Of a stretch of DNA of 64,000 nt, positions 1 to 11,866 are shown piece after piece. The translations under genes were made by a program, and so were the position numbers. Source of the stretch: Streptomyces pilosus (GTDB lineage Bacteria > Actinomycetota > Actinomycetes > Streptomycetales > Streptomycetaceae); NCBI RefSeq assembly GCF_014649835.1, contig NZ_BMTU01000001.1, positions 62,001-126,000 on the forward strand, read 5' to 3'. The first letter of the stretch is position 1; each line of letters starts with the position of its first letter. Under the pieces are notes generated by a model that was not told the origin of the DNA, made no database searches, and was given only the letters and a program-made list of their open reading frames with translations.

Positions 1-2663
<2,663 letters not shown>

Positions 2664-2667
<4 letters not shown>

Positions 2668-4688
2668 CCACCCCCTTTCCGTTCACGGCCGTCGTCGGCC
2701 AGGACGACCTGCGGCTCGCGCTGCTGCTGAACGCCGTCTCCCCGGCGGTCGGCGGTGTGCTGGTGCGCGGCGAGAAGGGCACGGCCAAGTCGACGGCGGT
2801 GCGTGCGCTCTCGGCGCTGCTGCCGGAGGTCGCGGTGGTGCCCGGCTGCCGCTTCTCCTGCGACCCGGCGGCCGTGGACCCCGGCTGCCCGGACGGTCCG
2901 CACGAGGGCGGCGGGCGTGCCGCGCGGCCCGCCCGCATGGTCGAACTGCCCGTGGGCGCCTCCGAGGACCGGCTGGTCGGCGCGCTCGACATCGAGCGGG
3001 CGCTGGCGGAGGGCGTGAAGGCCTTCGAGCCGGGCCTGCTGGCCGACGCGCACCGGGGCATCCTCTACGTCGACGAGGTCAACCTCCTCCACGACCACCT
3101 GGTCGACCTGCTGCTGGACGCCGCCGCGATGGGCGCCTCGTACGTCGAGCGCGAGGGCGTCTCCGTACGGCACGCGGCGCGGTTCCTGCTGGTCGGGACC
3201 ATGAACCCGGAAGAGGGCGAGCTGCGTCCGCAGCTCCTCGACCGGTTCGGGCTGACCGTCGAGGTGGCCGCCTCCCGCGAACCCGGCCAGCGGGTGGAGG
3301 TGGTCCGGCGCCGGCTGGCCTACGACGACGACCCGGCCGGCTTCGCCGTCCGCTGGGCGGGTGAGGAGGCCGCCGTACGGGCGCGGATCGTGGCGGCGCG
3401 GGAGCTGCTGCCGTCGGTGCGGCTCGGGGACGGGGCGCTGCGGCAGATCGCGGCGACCTGCGCGGCGTTCGAGGTGGACGGCATGCGGGCCGACATCGTG
3501 ATGGCGCGTACGGCGACCGCGCTGGCGGCCTGGGCGGGGCGGACGGACGTGCTCGCCGAGGACGTGCGGCAGGCCGCCCTGCTGGCCCTCCCCCACCGGC
3601 GGCGGCGGAACCCGTTCGACGCGCCGGGCCTCGACGAGGACAGGCTCGACGAGACGCTGGAGGAGTTCGGGGGCGACGACGATCCCGACACCGATCCGGA
3701 CGGGCCGGACGGGGGCGGCGGGCAGCCGCCCCCGGAGGGTTCCGGGGGCCCGGAGGGGCCGCGGGACGACGGTGACGCGGAGGCGCCGGCCGGGGCCGGG
3801 GAGGACGCCGGCGAGGCGGGACGGCCCGCGGGCGCCGGGTCCGGTGAGCGGTCCCCGGTGGGCGCCGGCGAGCCCTTCCGCACGAAGGTGCTGAGCGTGC
3901 CCGGGATCGGCGAGGGCGCCGCCGGGCGGCGGTCGCGGGCACGGACCGAGCACGGGCGGACGACGGGCGCCCGGCGGCCGAACGGGGCGCTGACGAAGGT
4001 GCACCTGGGGGCGACCGTGCGGGCGGCGGCTCCGCACCAGCGGGCGCGGGGACGCAGCGGGCCGGGGCTGGTGGTGCGGCGGGACGATCTGCGGCAGGCC
4101 ACGCGGGAGGGGCGCGAGGGCAACCTCGTGCTGTTCGTCGTCGACGCCTCCGGGTCCATGGCCGCGCGGCAGCGGATGAGCGCCGTGAAGGGCGCCGTGG
4201 TGTCGCTGCTGCTCGACGCCTACCAGCGGCGGGACAAGGTGGGTCTGGTGACCTTCCGGGGGTCGGCGGCCGAGGTGGCCCTGCCGCCCACGTCGTCGGT
4301 GGACGCGGCGGCGGCCCGGCTGGAGTCGCTGCCGACCGGCGGGCGGACCCCGCTGGCGGCGGGCCTGCTCAAGGCGCACGACGTGCTGCGGGTGGAGCGG
4401 CTGCGGGACCCGGCGCGGCGTCCGCTGCTCGTGGTGGTGACGGACGGGCGGGCCACCGGTGGAACCGAGCCGGTCGCGCTGGCCTCGCGCGCGGCGCGGC
4501 TGTTCGCGGCCGAGGGGGTGGCCTCGGTGGTCGTGGACTGCGAGTCGGGGCCGGTGCGGCTGGGGCTCGCCGGGCGGCTGGCCGGTGAGCTGGGGGGCAG
4601 CGCGGTGACGCTGGACGAGCTGCGGGCCGACTCGATCGCCGGGCTGGTCAGGGATGTGCAGGGGACTTCTTCGAGGAGGGCCGCGTAA
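2664..4688 (+). CDS. ChlI/ChlD-type AAA+ chelatase subunit (putative cobaltochelatase partner)
   Basis: This 674-residue protein starts at a GTG inside the cobN stop. It fuses an N-terminal AAA+ ATPase of the ChlI/BchI type to a C-terminal ChlD-type von Willebrand A domain. Walker A GEKGTAKST is at residues 36-44, Walker B LYVDEVNLL near 134-142, and the MIDAS motif DASGSM at 494-499. An acidic, Gly/Pro-rich linker sits between the domains, around residues 330-420. It most likely does the job of CobS plus CobT, driving cobalt insertion by CobN with ATP. The gene ends with TAATG, sharing one base with cobO. The name is uncertain because magnesium chelatase subunits have the same architecture; the cobN context supports cobalt. 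Confidence 0.92.
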
Positions 4689-5287
4689 TGCCGAAGGGGC
4701 AGCCGAGTGTGGTGCCGGAGGACGGCCTGACGACCCGTCAGCGGCGCAATCGTCCGCTGGTCGTCGTGCACACGGGCGTGGGGAAGGGCAAGTCCACCGC
4801 CGCCTTCGGGCTGGCGCTGCGGGCCTGGAACCAGGGGTGGCCGATCGGGGTGTTCCAGTTCGTCAAGTCGGCGAAGTGGAAGGTCGGCGAGGAGAACGCG
4901 CTGCGGGTGCTGGGTGCCTCGGGTGAGGGCGGGACCGTCGACTGGCACAAGATGGGCGAGGGCTGGTCCTGGGTCCAGCGCGACGCGCAGCTGGACAACG
5001 AGGAGCAGGCCCGGGAGGGCTGGGAGCAGGTCAAGCGGGATCTCGCCGCCGAGACGTACAAGCTGTACGTGCTCGACGAGTTCGCCTACCCGATGCACTG
5101 GGGGTGGGTCGACACCGACGAGGTGGTGTCCGTGCTGCGGGAGCGGCCGGGGACGCAGCACGTGGTGATCACGGGACGCAACGCGCCGGAGAAGCTGGTC
5201 GGGGCCGCCGACCTGGTGACCGACATGTCCAAGGTCAAGCACCCGATGGACGCCGGTCAGAAGGGGCAGAGGGGCATCGAGTGGTGA
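4688..5287 (+). CDS. cobO: Cob(I)yrinic acid a,c-diamide adenosyltransferase
   Basis: This 199-residue protein, the usual length for CobO/BtuR, transfers the adenosyl group from ATP to the cobalt of reduced corrinoids. The nucleotide-binding loop GVGKGKST occupies residues 30-37. The motifs VFQFVKS, YVLDEFAYP and VITGRNAPEKL are typical of the family. The ATG overlaps the preceding stop by one base, and the stop overlaps the cobB GTG by 4 bases, so cobN to cobI read as one coupled operon. No truncation is seen. Confidence 0.96.
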   Translation: MPKGQPSVVPEDGLTTRQRRNRPLVVVHTGVGKGKSTAAFGLALRAWNQGWPIGVFQFVKSAKWKVGEENALRVLGASGEGGTVDWHKMGEGWSWVQRDAQLDNEEQAREGWEQVKRDLAAETYKLYVLDEFAYPMHWGWVDTDEVVSVLRERPGTQHVVITGRNAPEKLVGAADLVTDMSKVKHPMDAGQKGQRGIEW

Positions 5288-6717
5288 GCTCCGTACCCCG
5301 GCTGGTGGTGGCCGCGCCCTCTTCGGGCAGCGGCAAGACCACCGTCGCCACGGGGCTGATGGCCGCGCTCACCGCGCGGGGGCTCGCGGTGTCCCCGCAC
5401 AAGGTCGGGCCCGACTACATCGACCCCGGGTACCACGCGCTCGCCACCGGGCGCGTGGGGCGCAACCTCGACGCGTACCTGTGCGGCCCGGACCTGATCG
5501 CTCCGCTGTTCGCGCACGGTGCGGACGGGTGCGACATCGCCGTCGTCGAGGGTGTGATGGGGCTGTACGACGGGGCGGCCGGCGAGGGCGAGCTGGCGTC
5601 CACCGCGCAGGTGGCGAAGCTGCTGCGGGCGCCGGTCGTGCTCGTCGTCGACGCGTCGTCGCAGTCGCGGTCGGTGGCGGCGCTGGTGCACGGGTTCGTG
5701 AGCTGGGATCCGGAGGTGCGGGTCGGGGGCGTGATCCTGAACAAGGTCGCCTCGGACCGGCACGAGGGGTTGCTGCGGGAGGCGCTGGAGTCGGTCGGGG
5801 TGCCGGTGCTCGGTGTCCTGCGGCGGGCCGCTCGGGTGGAGACGCCGTCTCGGCATCTGGGGCTGGTGCCGGTTGCCGAGCGGGGCGCTCTGGCCGTCGA
5901 GGCTGTTTCCGCGATGGCCGCGCAGGTGGCCGCCGGGTGTGATCTGTCGGCGCTGGTCGCGCTGGCGCGGAGTGCGGGGGCGTTGGCGGGTGCGGCTTGG
6001 GACGCGGGTGAGGTTCTGGTCTCCTCGCCCCCGCCGCCCCTTCCCGTCCCGTCCCCGGGGGCTGCGCCCCCAGACCCCCATCGGCCCTTCGGGCCTCGTC
6101 CTCGAACGCCGGACGGGCTGGTTGTGGCTGTTGCCGGTGGGGCCGCGTTCACGTTCTCGTACGCCGAGCATGCCGAGTTGCTGGCCGCGGCGGGGGCCGA
6201 GGTCGTCGTCTTCGATCCGTTGCGGGACGAGGAGCTGCCCGAGGGGACCGCCGGGCTGGTCGTCGGCGGGGGGTTCCCCGAGGTGTACGCCTCCGAGCTG
6301 TCCGCCAACGAGGCGCTGCGCGAGGCCGTCGGCGGCCTCGCCCGAGGCGGGGCTCCCGTGGCGGCCGAGTGCGCCGGGCTGCTGTACCTGTGCCGGGAGC
6401 TGGACGGACTGCCGATGTGCGGGGTGCTGGACGCCTCCGCGTCGATGTCGGAGCGGCTGACCCTGGGCTACCGGGACGCCGTCGCCGTGACCGACAGCGT
6501 GCTGGCGGCCGCCGGTACCCGGATGCGGGGGCACGAGTTCCACCGGACCGTCGTCGAGCCGGGGGCCGGGGAGGAGCCCGCCTGGGGCGTGCGGGCGCCC
6601 GGGCGGCGCGTCGAGGGGTTCGTACAGCGTGGTGTGCACGCGAGTTATCTGCACACGCACTGGGCGTCCGAGCCCGGTGTCGCCCGTCGGTTCGTGGAGA
6701 GGTGCCGTACGTCATGA
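5284..6717 (+). CDS. cobB: Cobyrinic acid a,c-diamide synthase (glutamine amidotransferase)
   Basis: This 477-residue enzyme amidates the a and c carboxylates of (hydrogeno)byrinic acid using glutamine and ATP. The N-terminal dethiobiotin-synthetase-like ATPase begins with SSGSGKTT (residues 13-20). The C-terminal class I GATase domain has its nucleophile at Cys363 in AAECAGLLY and a conserved His region, VHASYLHTHW, near the end. The GTG start lies in the cobO stop. The oddity is residues about 245-279, a Pro-rich bridge between the two domains. It is encoded by a palindrome-rich sequence (6057-6120) that looks like a repeat normally found between Streptomyces genes. Since both domains look intact, I expect a working enzyme. 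Confidence 0.95.
   Translation: MSSVPRLVVAAPSSGSGKTTVATGLMAALTARGLAVSPHKVGPDYIDPGYHALATGRVGRNLDAYLCGPDLIAPLFAHGADGCDIAVVEGVMGLYDGAAGEGELASTAQVAKLLRAPVVLVVDASSQSRSVAALVHGFVSWDPEVRVGGVILNKVASDRHEGLLREALESVGVPVLGVLRRAARVETPSRHLGLVPVAERGALAVEAVSAMAAQVAAGCDLSALVALARSAGALAGAAWDAGEVLVSSPPPPLPVPSPGAAPPDPHRPFGPRPRTPDGLVVAVAGGAAFTFSYAEHAELLAAAGAEVVVFDPLRDEELPEGTAGLVVGGGFPEVYASELSANEALREAVGGLARGGAPVAAECAGLLYLCRELDGLPMCGVLDASASMSERLTLGYRDAVAVTDSVLAAAGTRMRGHEFHRTVVEPGAGEEPAWGVRAPGRRVEGFVQRGVHASYLHTHWASEPGVARRFVERCRTS
6044..6120 (+). repeat. Streptomyces-type palindromic repeat lying in frame inside cobB
   Basis: Two short hairpins, GGGGGC-TGC-GCCCCC (6057-6071) and GGCCC-TTC-GGGCC (6083-6095), are followed by GAACGCCGGACGGGCTG ending at 6120. 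A related element lies downstream of cobC (12952-12994): GGGGC-TCC-GCCCC, then a GGACGCCGGAGGGGC segment. As I recall, this composite is common between genes in Streptomyces. Here it is translated as a Pro/Arg-rich linker. The exact borders are my estimate. Confidence 0.65.
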
Positions 6718-7445
6718 GCAGCAGGCTGATCGGGGTCGGGGTCGGGCCGGGGGATCCGGAGCTGGTGACCGTCAAGGGCGTCAACGCGCTGCGGGCCGCC
6801 GATGTCGTCGTGGTGCCGGTCCTCGACTCCGGTGAGCGCGGGCGGGCCGAGGCGACCGTGCTGCACCACGTCCCCGCCGGGAAGGTCGTCCGGGTGGTGT
6901 TCGCGTTGAACGAGCGGACCGACCGGGCGCGGCGCGAGGCGGCCTGGGACGCCGCCGGTGAGCGGGTCGCCGGGCTGCTGCGGGAGCACGCGGCCGTCGC
7001 CTTCGCGACGATCGGGGACCCCAACGTCTACTCGACGTTCACCTATCTGGCGCAGACCGTCGGCGCGCTGGTGCCGGGGACCGTCGTGGAGACCGTGCCG
7101 GGGATCACCGCCATGCAGGACCTGGCGGCGCGCTCGGGCGCGGTGCTGACCGAGGGCACCGAGCCGCTCACGCTGGTCCCGGTGACCGCGGGGGCGGCCG
7201 TGCTCAGGGAGGCCCTGGCCGGGCCCGGGACCGTCGTCGCCTACAAGTTCGGGCGGCAGGCCGCCGAGGTGGCCGAGGCGCTGCGGGAGACCGGACGGAT
7301 CGGTGACGCGGTGTGGGGGTCGGCGCTCGGGCTGCCGGAGGAGTCGGTGCGGCCGGCCGCCGAACTGGACGGGGTGCCGCTGCCGTACCTGTCCACGCTG
7401 ATCGCGCCGCCGCGGCGGGACGGCGGGCGGGGCGGGAAACTGTGA
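6714..7445 (+). CDS. cobI: Precorrin-2 C20-methyltransferase
   Basis: This 243-residue SAM-dependent tetrapyrrole methylase (TP_methylase fold) methylates C20 of precorrin-2 to give precorrin-3A. The N-terminal glycine-rich motif GVGPGDPELVTVKG (residues 9-22) and the internal FATIGDPNVYSTF and ETVPGITAMQDLAA segments are the family's SAM- and substrate-binding elements. It starts at ATG overlapping the cobB stop (ATGA). It is the last gene of this rightward run; the next gene is convergent. Confidence 0.94.
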   Translation: MSSRLIGVGVGPGDPELVTVKGVNALRAADVVVVPVLDSGERGRAEATVLHHVPAGKVVRVVFALNERTDRARREAAWDAAGERVAGLLREHAAVAFATIGDPNVYSTFTYLAQTVGALVPGTVVETVPGITAMQDLAARSGAVLTEGTEPLTLVPVTAGAAVLREALAGPGTVVAYKFGRQAAEVAEALRETGRIGDAVWGSALGLPEESVRPAAELDGVPLPYLSTLIAPPRRDGGRGGKL

Positions 7446-7471
7446 TCCGCCCGGGCCGCCGCGGGGCGCCT

Positions 7472-8200
7472 TCAGTGCGCGGCGCCCACCACGAGCCAGA
7501 TGAACAGCACGCCCGTGACCGTGCACAGCAGGGTGGAGCGGGCCGGGTGCTGGTGGTGGGCCTCGGGCAGGATCTCGGCCGCCGCCAGGTAGAGCAGCGC
7601 ACCGCCGAACAGGCCCAGATAGCCGCCGAGCAGGGGCTCCGGGATGGTGAAGAAGAGCGTGGAGGCGGCGCCGGCGACCGGTGCGGCCGCGTCCGCGCAC
7701 AGCATCGCCAGCGCGCGGCGGCGGGCGTTCCCGTACACCCGCGTGAGGGTGTACGTGTTGAAGCCGTCCGCGAAGTCGTGGGCGATGACGGCGACGGCGA
7801 CGGCGGCGCCCATGCCGCCGCCGACCTGGAAGGCCGCTCCGATCGCCACGCCGTCCATGGCGCTGTGGCCGACCATCGCCGCGGCGGCCGTCAGGCCCAC
7901 CTCGGGGGTGCGGCCGTCGCTCTCCTCTGCGCCGTGGGCGGCCTGCCGGTGGGCGAGCAGGCGTTCCACCAGGTGGGCGAGGAGGAAGCCCGCGACGAAG
8001 TGGAGCAGGGCCGCCGGCACGCCGTGGATCTCGGTGCCGGCCGCTTCCAGGGACTCCGGCAGGAGCTCCAGGCCGACGACGCCCAGCATCAGCCCGCCGG
8101 CCAGGCCCAGCACCAGGTGGCGCCGGTCGGTCACGCGGTGTGCCGTCCAGCCGCCGGCCAGCGTCATCAGGAACGCGCCGAGCGCGACGAGAACCGCCAT
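7472..8200 (-). CDS. ZIP-family divalent metal transporter
   Basis: This 242-residue integral membrane protein has about eight predicted helices. The paired metal-site motifs of ZIP transporters are visible: GHSAMDGVAIGAAF in helix 4 and HDFADGFNTYT in helix 5. A His-containing segment, EAHHQHPARS, lies near the C-terminus. I chose the ATG at 8200 because GAAGGG lies 4-9 bases upstream and hydrophobic sequence follows at once. ZIP proteins import Zn, Fe, Mn or Co. Its position between cobI and cobM suggests cobalt or zinc supply, but substrate cannot be read from sequence. It is convergent with cobI and divergent from cobM. Confidence 0.88.
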   Translation of the reverse strand: MAVLVALGAFLMTLAGGWTAHRVTDRRHLVLGLAGGLMLGVVGLELLPESLEAAGTEIHGVPAALLHFVAGFLLAHLVERLLAHRQAAHGAEESDGRTPEVGLTAAAAMVGHSAMDGVAIGAAFQVGGGMGAAVAVAVIAHDFADGFNTYTLTRVYGNARRRALAMLCADAAAPVAGAASTLFFTIPEPLLGGYLGLFGGALLYLAAAEILPEAHHQHPARSTLLCTVTGVLFIWLVVGAAH

Positions 8201-8300
8201 GTGCCCTTCGTATCGGATCGGCGGCCCGTCGCGCACGCGTGACAGCCCGCCCACCGCCCACCGACTTCGATCATTCATCCGCAGGAGAGGACCGCTTCCC

Positions 8301-9131
8301 ATGACCGCTGCCCCCACCGGTGCCCCCACCGGCAAGGTGACCTTCGTCGGGGCCGGTCCCGGCGCCGCCGATCTGCTGACGTTCCGCGCCGCGCGGGCCA
8401 TCGCCGAGGCCGACGTGGTCATCTGGGCCGCCAGCCTGGTGCAGGAGGAGGTGCTGCGGCACGCGCGGGCGGACGCGGAGATCCTCGACTCGGCGGCCAT
8501 GTCCCTGGAGGACGTCGTGGCCGTCTACGAGCGGGCCCGCGCGGACGGGCTGAAGGTCGCGCGGATCCACTCGGGTGACCCGGCGCTGTGGGGCGGCACG
8601 CAGGAACAGGTCGACCGGTGCGCGGAGCTCGGCATCGCCACCGAGATCGTGCCCGGCGTGTCGTCCTTCTCCGCGGTCGCGGCCCTCGCGGGACGCGAGC
8701 TGACCATTCCCGAGGTGGCGCAGTCGGTCGTGCTGACCCGGCTCGGCGGCGGCAAGACGCCGATGCCGCCCGGCGAGGAGGTCCGCGAGTTCGCGCGGCA
8801 CGGCACCACCATGGCGATCTTCCTGTCGGCCGCCCGCAGCGGGCAGCTGGTGCGGGAGCTGCTGGAGGGCGGCTACCCGACGTCGACGCCGGTCGTCGTG
8901 GCGTACCAGGCGACCTGGCCGGAGGAGCTGGTCGTGAGGTGCACGGTCGGCACGCTGGAGGAGACCGTGAAGGAGCACAAGCTGTGGAAGCACACGCTGT
9001 TCCTGGTCGGTCCGGCGCTCGACGCGCACGGCACGCGTTCCCACCTGTACCACCCGGGTCACTTCCACGGCTTCCGCAAGGCCGATCCGGAGGCGCGCCG
9101 GGCGTTGCGTTCCCAGGGCGCGAGCACGTGA
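8301..9131 (+). CDS. cobM: Precorrin-4 C11-methyltransferase
   Basis: This 276-residue SAM-dependent methylase acts on C11 of precorrin-4. The motifs VTFVGAGPGAADLLTFR near the N-terminus, RIHSGDPALWGG in the middle and EIVPGVSSFSA match the CobM/CbiF group. The ATG at 8301 is preceded by AGGAGAGG at 8283-8290. The short gap to the divergent ZIP gene (8201-8300) should hold both promoters. I see no B12-box or cobalamin riboswitch there. Confidence 0.94.
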   Translation: MTAAPTGAPTGKVTFVGAGPGAADLLTFRAARAIAEADVVIWAASLVQEEVLRHARADAEILDSAAMSLEDVVAVYERARADGLKVARIHSGDPALWGGTQEQVDRCAELGIATEIVPGVSSFSAVAALAGRELTIPEVAQSVVLTRLGGGKTPMPPGEEVREFARHGTTMAIFLSAARSGQLVRELLEGGYPTSTPVVVAYQATWPEELVVRCTVGTLEETVKEHKLWKHTLFLVGPALDAHGTRSHLYHPGHFHGFRKADPEARRALRSQGAST

Positions 9132-9207
9132 TCACCGTCGTCCTCCCCCGTCCCGTTTCCCCGCTGTGGGGCGTCCGGTCCCACAGCCGTACCGAAGGAG
9201 TCGACAC

Positions 9208-10890
9208 GTGATCGGCCTCATCTCCGCCACGGCGGCCGGATCGGCGGCCCGGGACCGGCTCGCCGCCGCGTGGCCGGACCGTACGCGCGTGTACGAGGGT
9301 CCGGTGGCCGACGCCGTGCGGGCCGCGTTCGCCGAGTGCGGGCAGCTCGTGTGCTTCCTCGCCACCGGGGCCGTGGTGCGTCTGGTGGCGCCGCTGCTGG
9401 ACGGCAAGACGTCCGACCCGGGCGTGGTCTGTGTCGACGAGGCGGGGCGTTTCGCGGTCTCGCTGGTCGGCGGGCACGGCGGCGGGGCGAACGAGCTGGC
9501 CCGCGCGGTCGGCGAGGTGCTGGGCGCGGAGCCGGTGGTGACGACGGCGACCGACGCCGTCCGCCTGCCGGGTCTGGACACCCTCGGACTGCCGGTGGAG
9601 GGGAACGTCGCCGCCGTGTCGCGCGCCCTGCTGGACGGTGAGGCGGTGGCGTTGCGCGCCGAGGTGGCCTGGCCGCTGCCGCCGCTGCCGGTCGCCGGGG
9701 AGGGGGCGTACACGATCCGTGTCACGGACCGGCTGGTCGAGCCGGACGAGCGGGAGGTCGTGCTGCGGCCGCCGACCCTCGTCGTCGGCGTGGGCGCCTC
9801 GAGGAACGCCCCCGCCGAGGAGGTACTGGGCCTGATCGGGGGTGCGTTGCGCGACGCGGGACTGTCGGGCGCGTCGCTCGCCGCCCTCGCCACCGTGGAC
9901 GCCAAGGCGGAGGAGCCCGGCATCGTCGCGGCCGCCCGGCGGCTCGGGGTGCCCCTGATGACGTACCCGGCCGAGGAGTTGGCGCGGGTCGAGGTGCCCA
10001 ACCCCTCCGACGCGCCCCTGAGCGCGGTCGGCACCCCGTCGGTCGCGGAGGCGGCCGCGCTGGCCGGTGGGGGTGAACTGCTGGTGCCCAAGCGGAAGTC
10101 GGCGGCGCGTCCCGCGATGGCGACCTGTGCCGTCGTACGGCGTCCGGGGCGCGGGAGGCTCGCGGTGGTCGGCCTCGGGCCGGGCGCCCGGGACCTGCTC
10201 ACCCCGCGGGCCAGGGACGAACTCGGGCGCGCCTCCGTGCTGGTGGGCCTCGACCAGTACGTCGACCAGATCCGCGATCTGCTGCGGCCCGGCACGCGGG
10301 TGCTGGAGTCCGGGCTCGGCGCCGAGGAGGAGCGGGCCCGCACCGCCGTCGCGGAGGCCCGGCGCGGGCAGGCGGTCGCCCTGATCGGCAGCGGCGACGC
10401 GGGGGTGTACGCCATGGCCTCCCCCGCTCTGGCCGAGGCGTCGGACGACATCGACGTGGTCGGCGTGCCGGGGGTGACGGCGGCGCTGGCCGCCGGGGCG
10501 ATCCTGGGGGCGCCGCTGGGGCACGACCACGTGTCGATCAGCCTGTCGGACCTGCACACCCCGTGGGAGGTCATCGAGCGGCGGGTGCGCGCGGCGGCCG
10601 AGGCGGACATCGTGGTGACGTTCTACAACCCGCGCAGCCGGGGCCGTGACTGGCAGCTGCCGAAGGCGCTGTCGATCCTCGCCGAGCACCGGGAGCCGGC
10701 CACACCGGTCGGAGTCGTGCGCAACGCCTCCCGCGCGGACGAGTCGAGCCGGCTGACCACGCTGGCCGCGCTGGACCCGGCGACGGTCGACATGATGACG
10801 GTGGTGACCGTCGGCAACACGGCGACCCGTGAGATCGCGGGGCGCATGGTCACCCCGCGCGGTTACCGGTGGCAGGAGGAGCCGCGGTGA
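9208..10890 (+). CDS. cobJ: Fused CbiG (cobalt-precorrin-5A hydrolase-like) and CobJ (precorrin-3B C17-methyltransferase)
   Basis: This is a 560-residue two-enzyme fusion. Residues 1 to about 310 are CbiG-like: a central ATGAVVRLVAPLL motif, SLVGGHGGGANELA, and a C-terminal CbiG domain beginning GVGASRNAPAEEVL. Residues from about 317 are a SAM methylase beginning LAVVGLGPGARDLLTPRA, with IGSGDAGVYAMASP and TFYNPRSRGRDWQL as in CobJ/CbiH, which performs the ring-contraction methylation at C17. The GTG at 9208 has a strong GAAGGAG at 9194-9200. CbiG belongs to the early-cobalt pathway and CobJ to either route, so the fusion mixes elements of both. Confidence 0.93.
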   Translation: MIGLISATAAGSAARDRLAAAWPDRTRVYEGPVADAVRAAFAECGQLVCFLATGAVVRLVAPLLDGKTSDPGVVCVDEAGRFAVSLVGGHGGGANELARAVGEVLGAEPVVTTATDAVRLPGLDTLGLPVEGNVAAVSRALLDGEAVALRAEVAWPLPPLPVAGEGAYTIRVTDRLVEPDEREVVLRPPTLVVGVGASRNAPAEEVLGLIGGALRDAGLSGASLAALATVDAKAEEPGIVAAARRLGVPLMTYPAEELARVEVPNPSDAPLSAVGTPSVAEAAALAGGGELLVPKRKSAARPAMATCAVVRRPGRGRLAVVGLGPGARDLLTPRARDELGRASVLVGLDQYVDQIRDLLRPGTRVLESGLGAEEERARTAVAEARRGQAVALIGSGDAGVYAMASPALAEASDDIDVVGVPGVTAALAAGAILGAPLGHDHVSISLSDLHTPWEVIERRVRAAAEADIVVTFYNPRSRGRDWQLPKALSILAEHREPATPVGVVRNASRADESSRLTTLAALDPATVDMMTVVTVGNTATREIAGRMVTPRGYRWQEEPR

Positions 10891-10948
10891 GCCGCGTCCC
10901 TCCGCACACACCCATCCCCACCCCCGAGTTCGAGTCCGAGGAGAACCT

Positions 10949-11866
10949 GTGACCACCCCGCCCGCCCTGCTCATCGCCGGACACGGCACCCGGGACGACG
11001 CCGGAGCGGACGCGTTCCGCGACTTCGTGCGGGAGCTGGGCCGCCGTCACCCCGAACTGCCCGTCGCGGGCGGCTTCATCGAGCTGTCCCCGCCGCCGCT
11101 GGGCGAGGCCGTCGCCGAGCTGGTGGAGCGGGGGGTGCGACGGTTCGCGGCCGTCCCGCTGATGCTGGTGTCCGCCGGGCACGCCAAGGGGGACATCCCG
11201 GCGGCGCTGACCCGCGAGAAGGAGCGCCACCCGGGCATCTCGTACACCTACGGCCGTCCGCTGGGCCCGCACCCCGCACTGCTGAAGGTGCTGGAGCGGC
11301 GGCTGGCGGAGGCCATGGACCCCTCCTGGGACCCGTCCGAGGTGACGGTGCTGCTCGTGGGGCGCGGCTCGACGGACCCGGACGCCAACGCCGAGGTGTT
11401 CAAGGCGGCCCGGCTGTTGTGGGAGGGGCGCGGCTACGCGGGCGTGGAGACGGCGTTCGTGTCGCTGGCGGCACCGGACGTGCCGGGCGGGCTGGACCGG
11501 TGCGCGCGCCTGGGCGCCCGCCGGGTCGTGGTCCTGCCGTACTTCCTGTTCACCGGGATCCTGCCGGACCGGGTGCGGCGGCAGACGGCCGAGTGGGCCG
11601 CGGCCCGTCCGGGGAGCGGGGTCGAGGTACGGTCGGCGGACGTGATCGGGCCGGAGCCGGAGCTGCTGGACCTGGTGATGGAGCGGTACCAGGAGGCCGT
11701 GCAGGGTGATCTCAGGATGAACTGCGACTCGTGCGTGTACCGGATCGCGCTGCCCGGTTTCGAGGACAAGGTGGGTCAGCCGCAGCAGCCGCACTTCCAC
11801 CCGGACGACGACGGTCACCACCACCACGGGCACGGACACGGGCACAGCCACTCGCATGCGCACTGA
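10949..11866 (+). CDS. cbiX: CbiX-type sirohydrochlorin chelatase, His-rich tail
   Basis: This 305-residue protein has two CbiX/class II chelatase half-domains, each starting with a metal-site signature: LIAGHGTRDD near residue 8 and LLVGRGSTDPDANAE near residue 134. Such enzymes insert Co or Fe into sirohydrochlorin, so it may serve B12 or siroheme. The C-terminus holds a run of His residues alternating with Gly/Ser after residue about 285, likely for metal storage or delivery. The GTG start follows GAGGAG at 10938-10943. It overlaps the cobC-like gene by 11 bases. Confidence 0.92.
   Translation: MTTPPALLIAGHGTRDDAGADAFRDFVRELGRRHPELPVAGGFIELSPPPLGEAVAELVERGVRRFAAVPLMLVSAGHAKGDIPAALTREKERHPGISYTYGRPLGPHPALLKVLERRLAEAMDPSWDPSEVTVLLVGRGSTDPDANAEVFKAARLLWEGRGYAGVETAFVSLAAPDVPGGLDRCARLGARRVVVLPYFLFTGILPDRVRRQTAEWAAARPGSGVEVRSADVIGPEPELLDLVMERYQEAVQGDLRMNCDSCVYRIALPGFEDKVGQPQQPHFHPDDDGHHHHGHGHGHSHSHAH

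Noticed and set aside
5104..5283. N-terminal extension of CobB into cobO
   Set aside because: The sequence is a frame shadow of cobO; the P-loop start and GTGA overlap place the start at 5284.
8201..8300. Possible cobalamin riboswitch upstream of cobM
   Set aside because: No B12-box or conserved core was seen and the gap is only 100 bases shared with a divergent gene.
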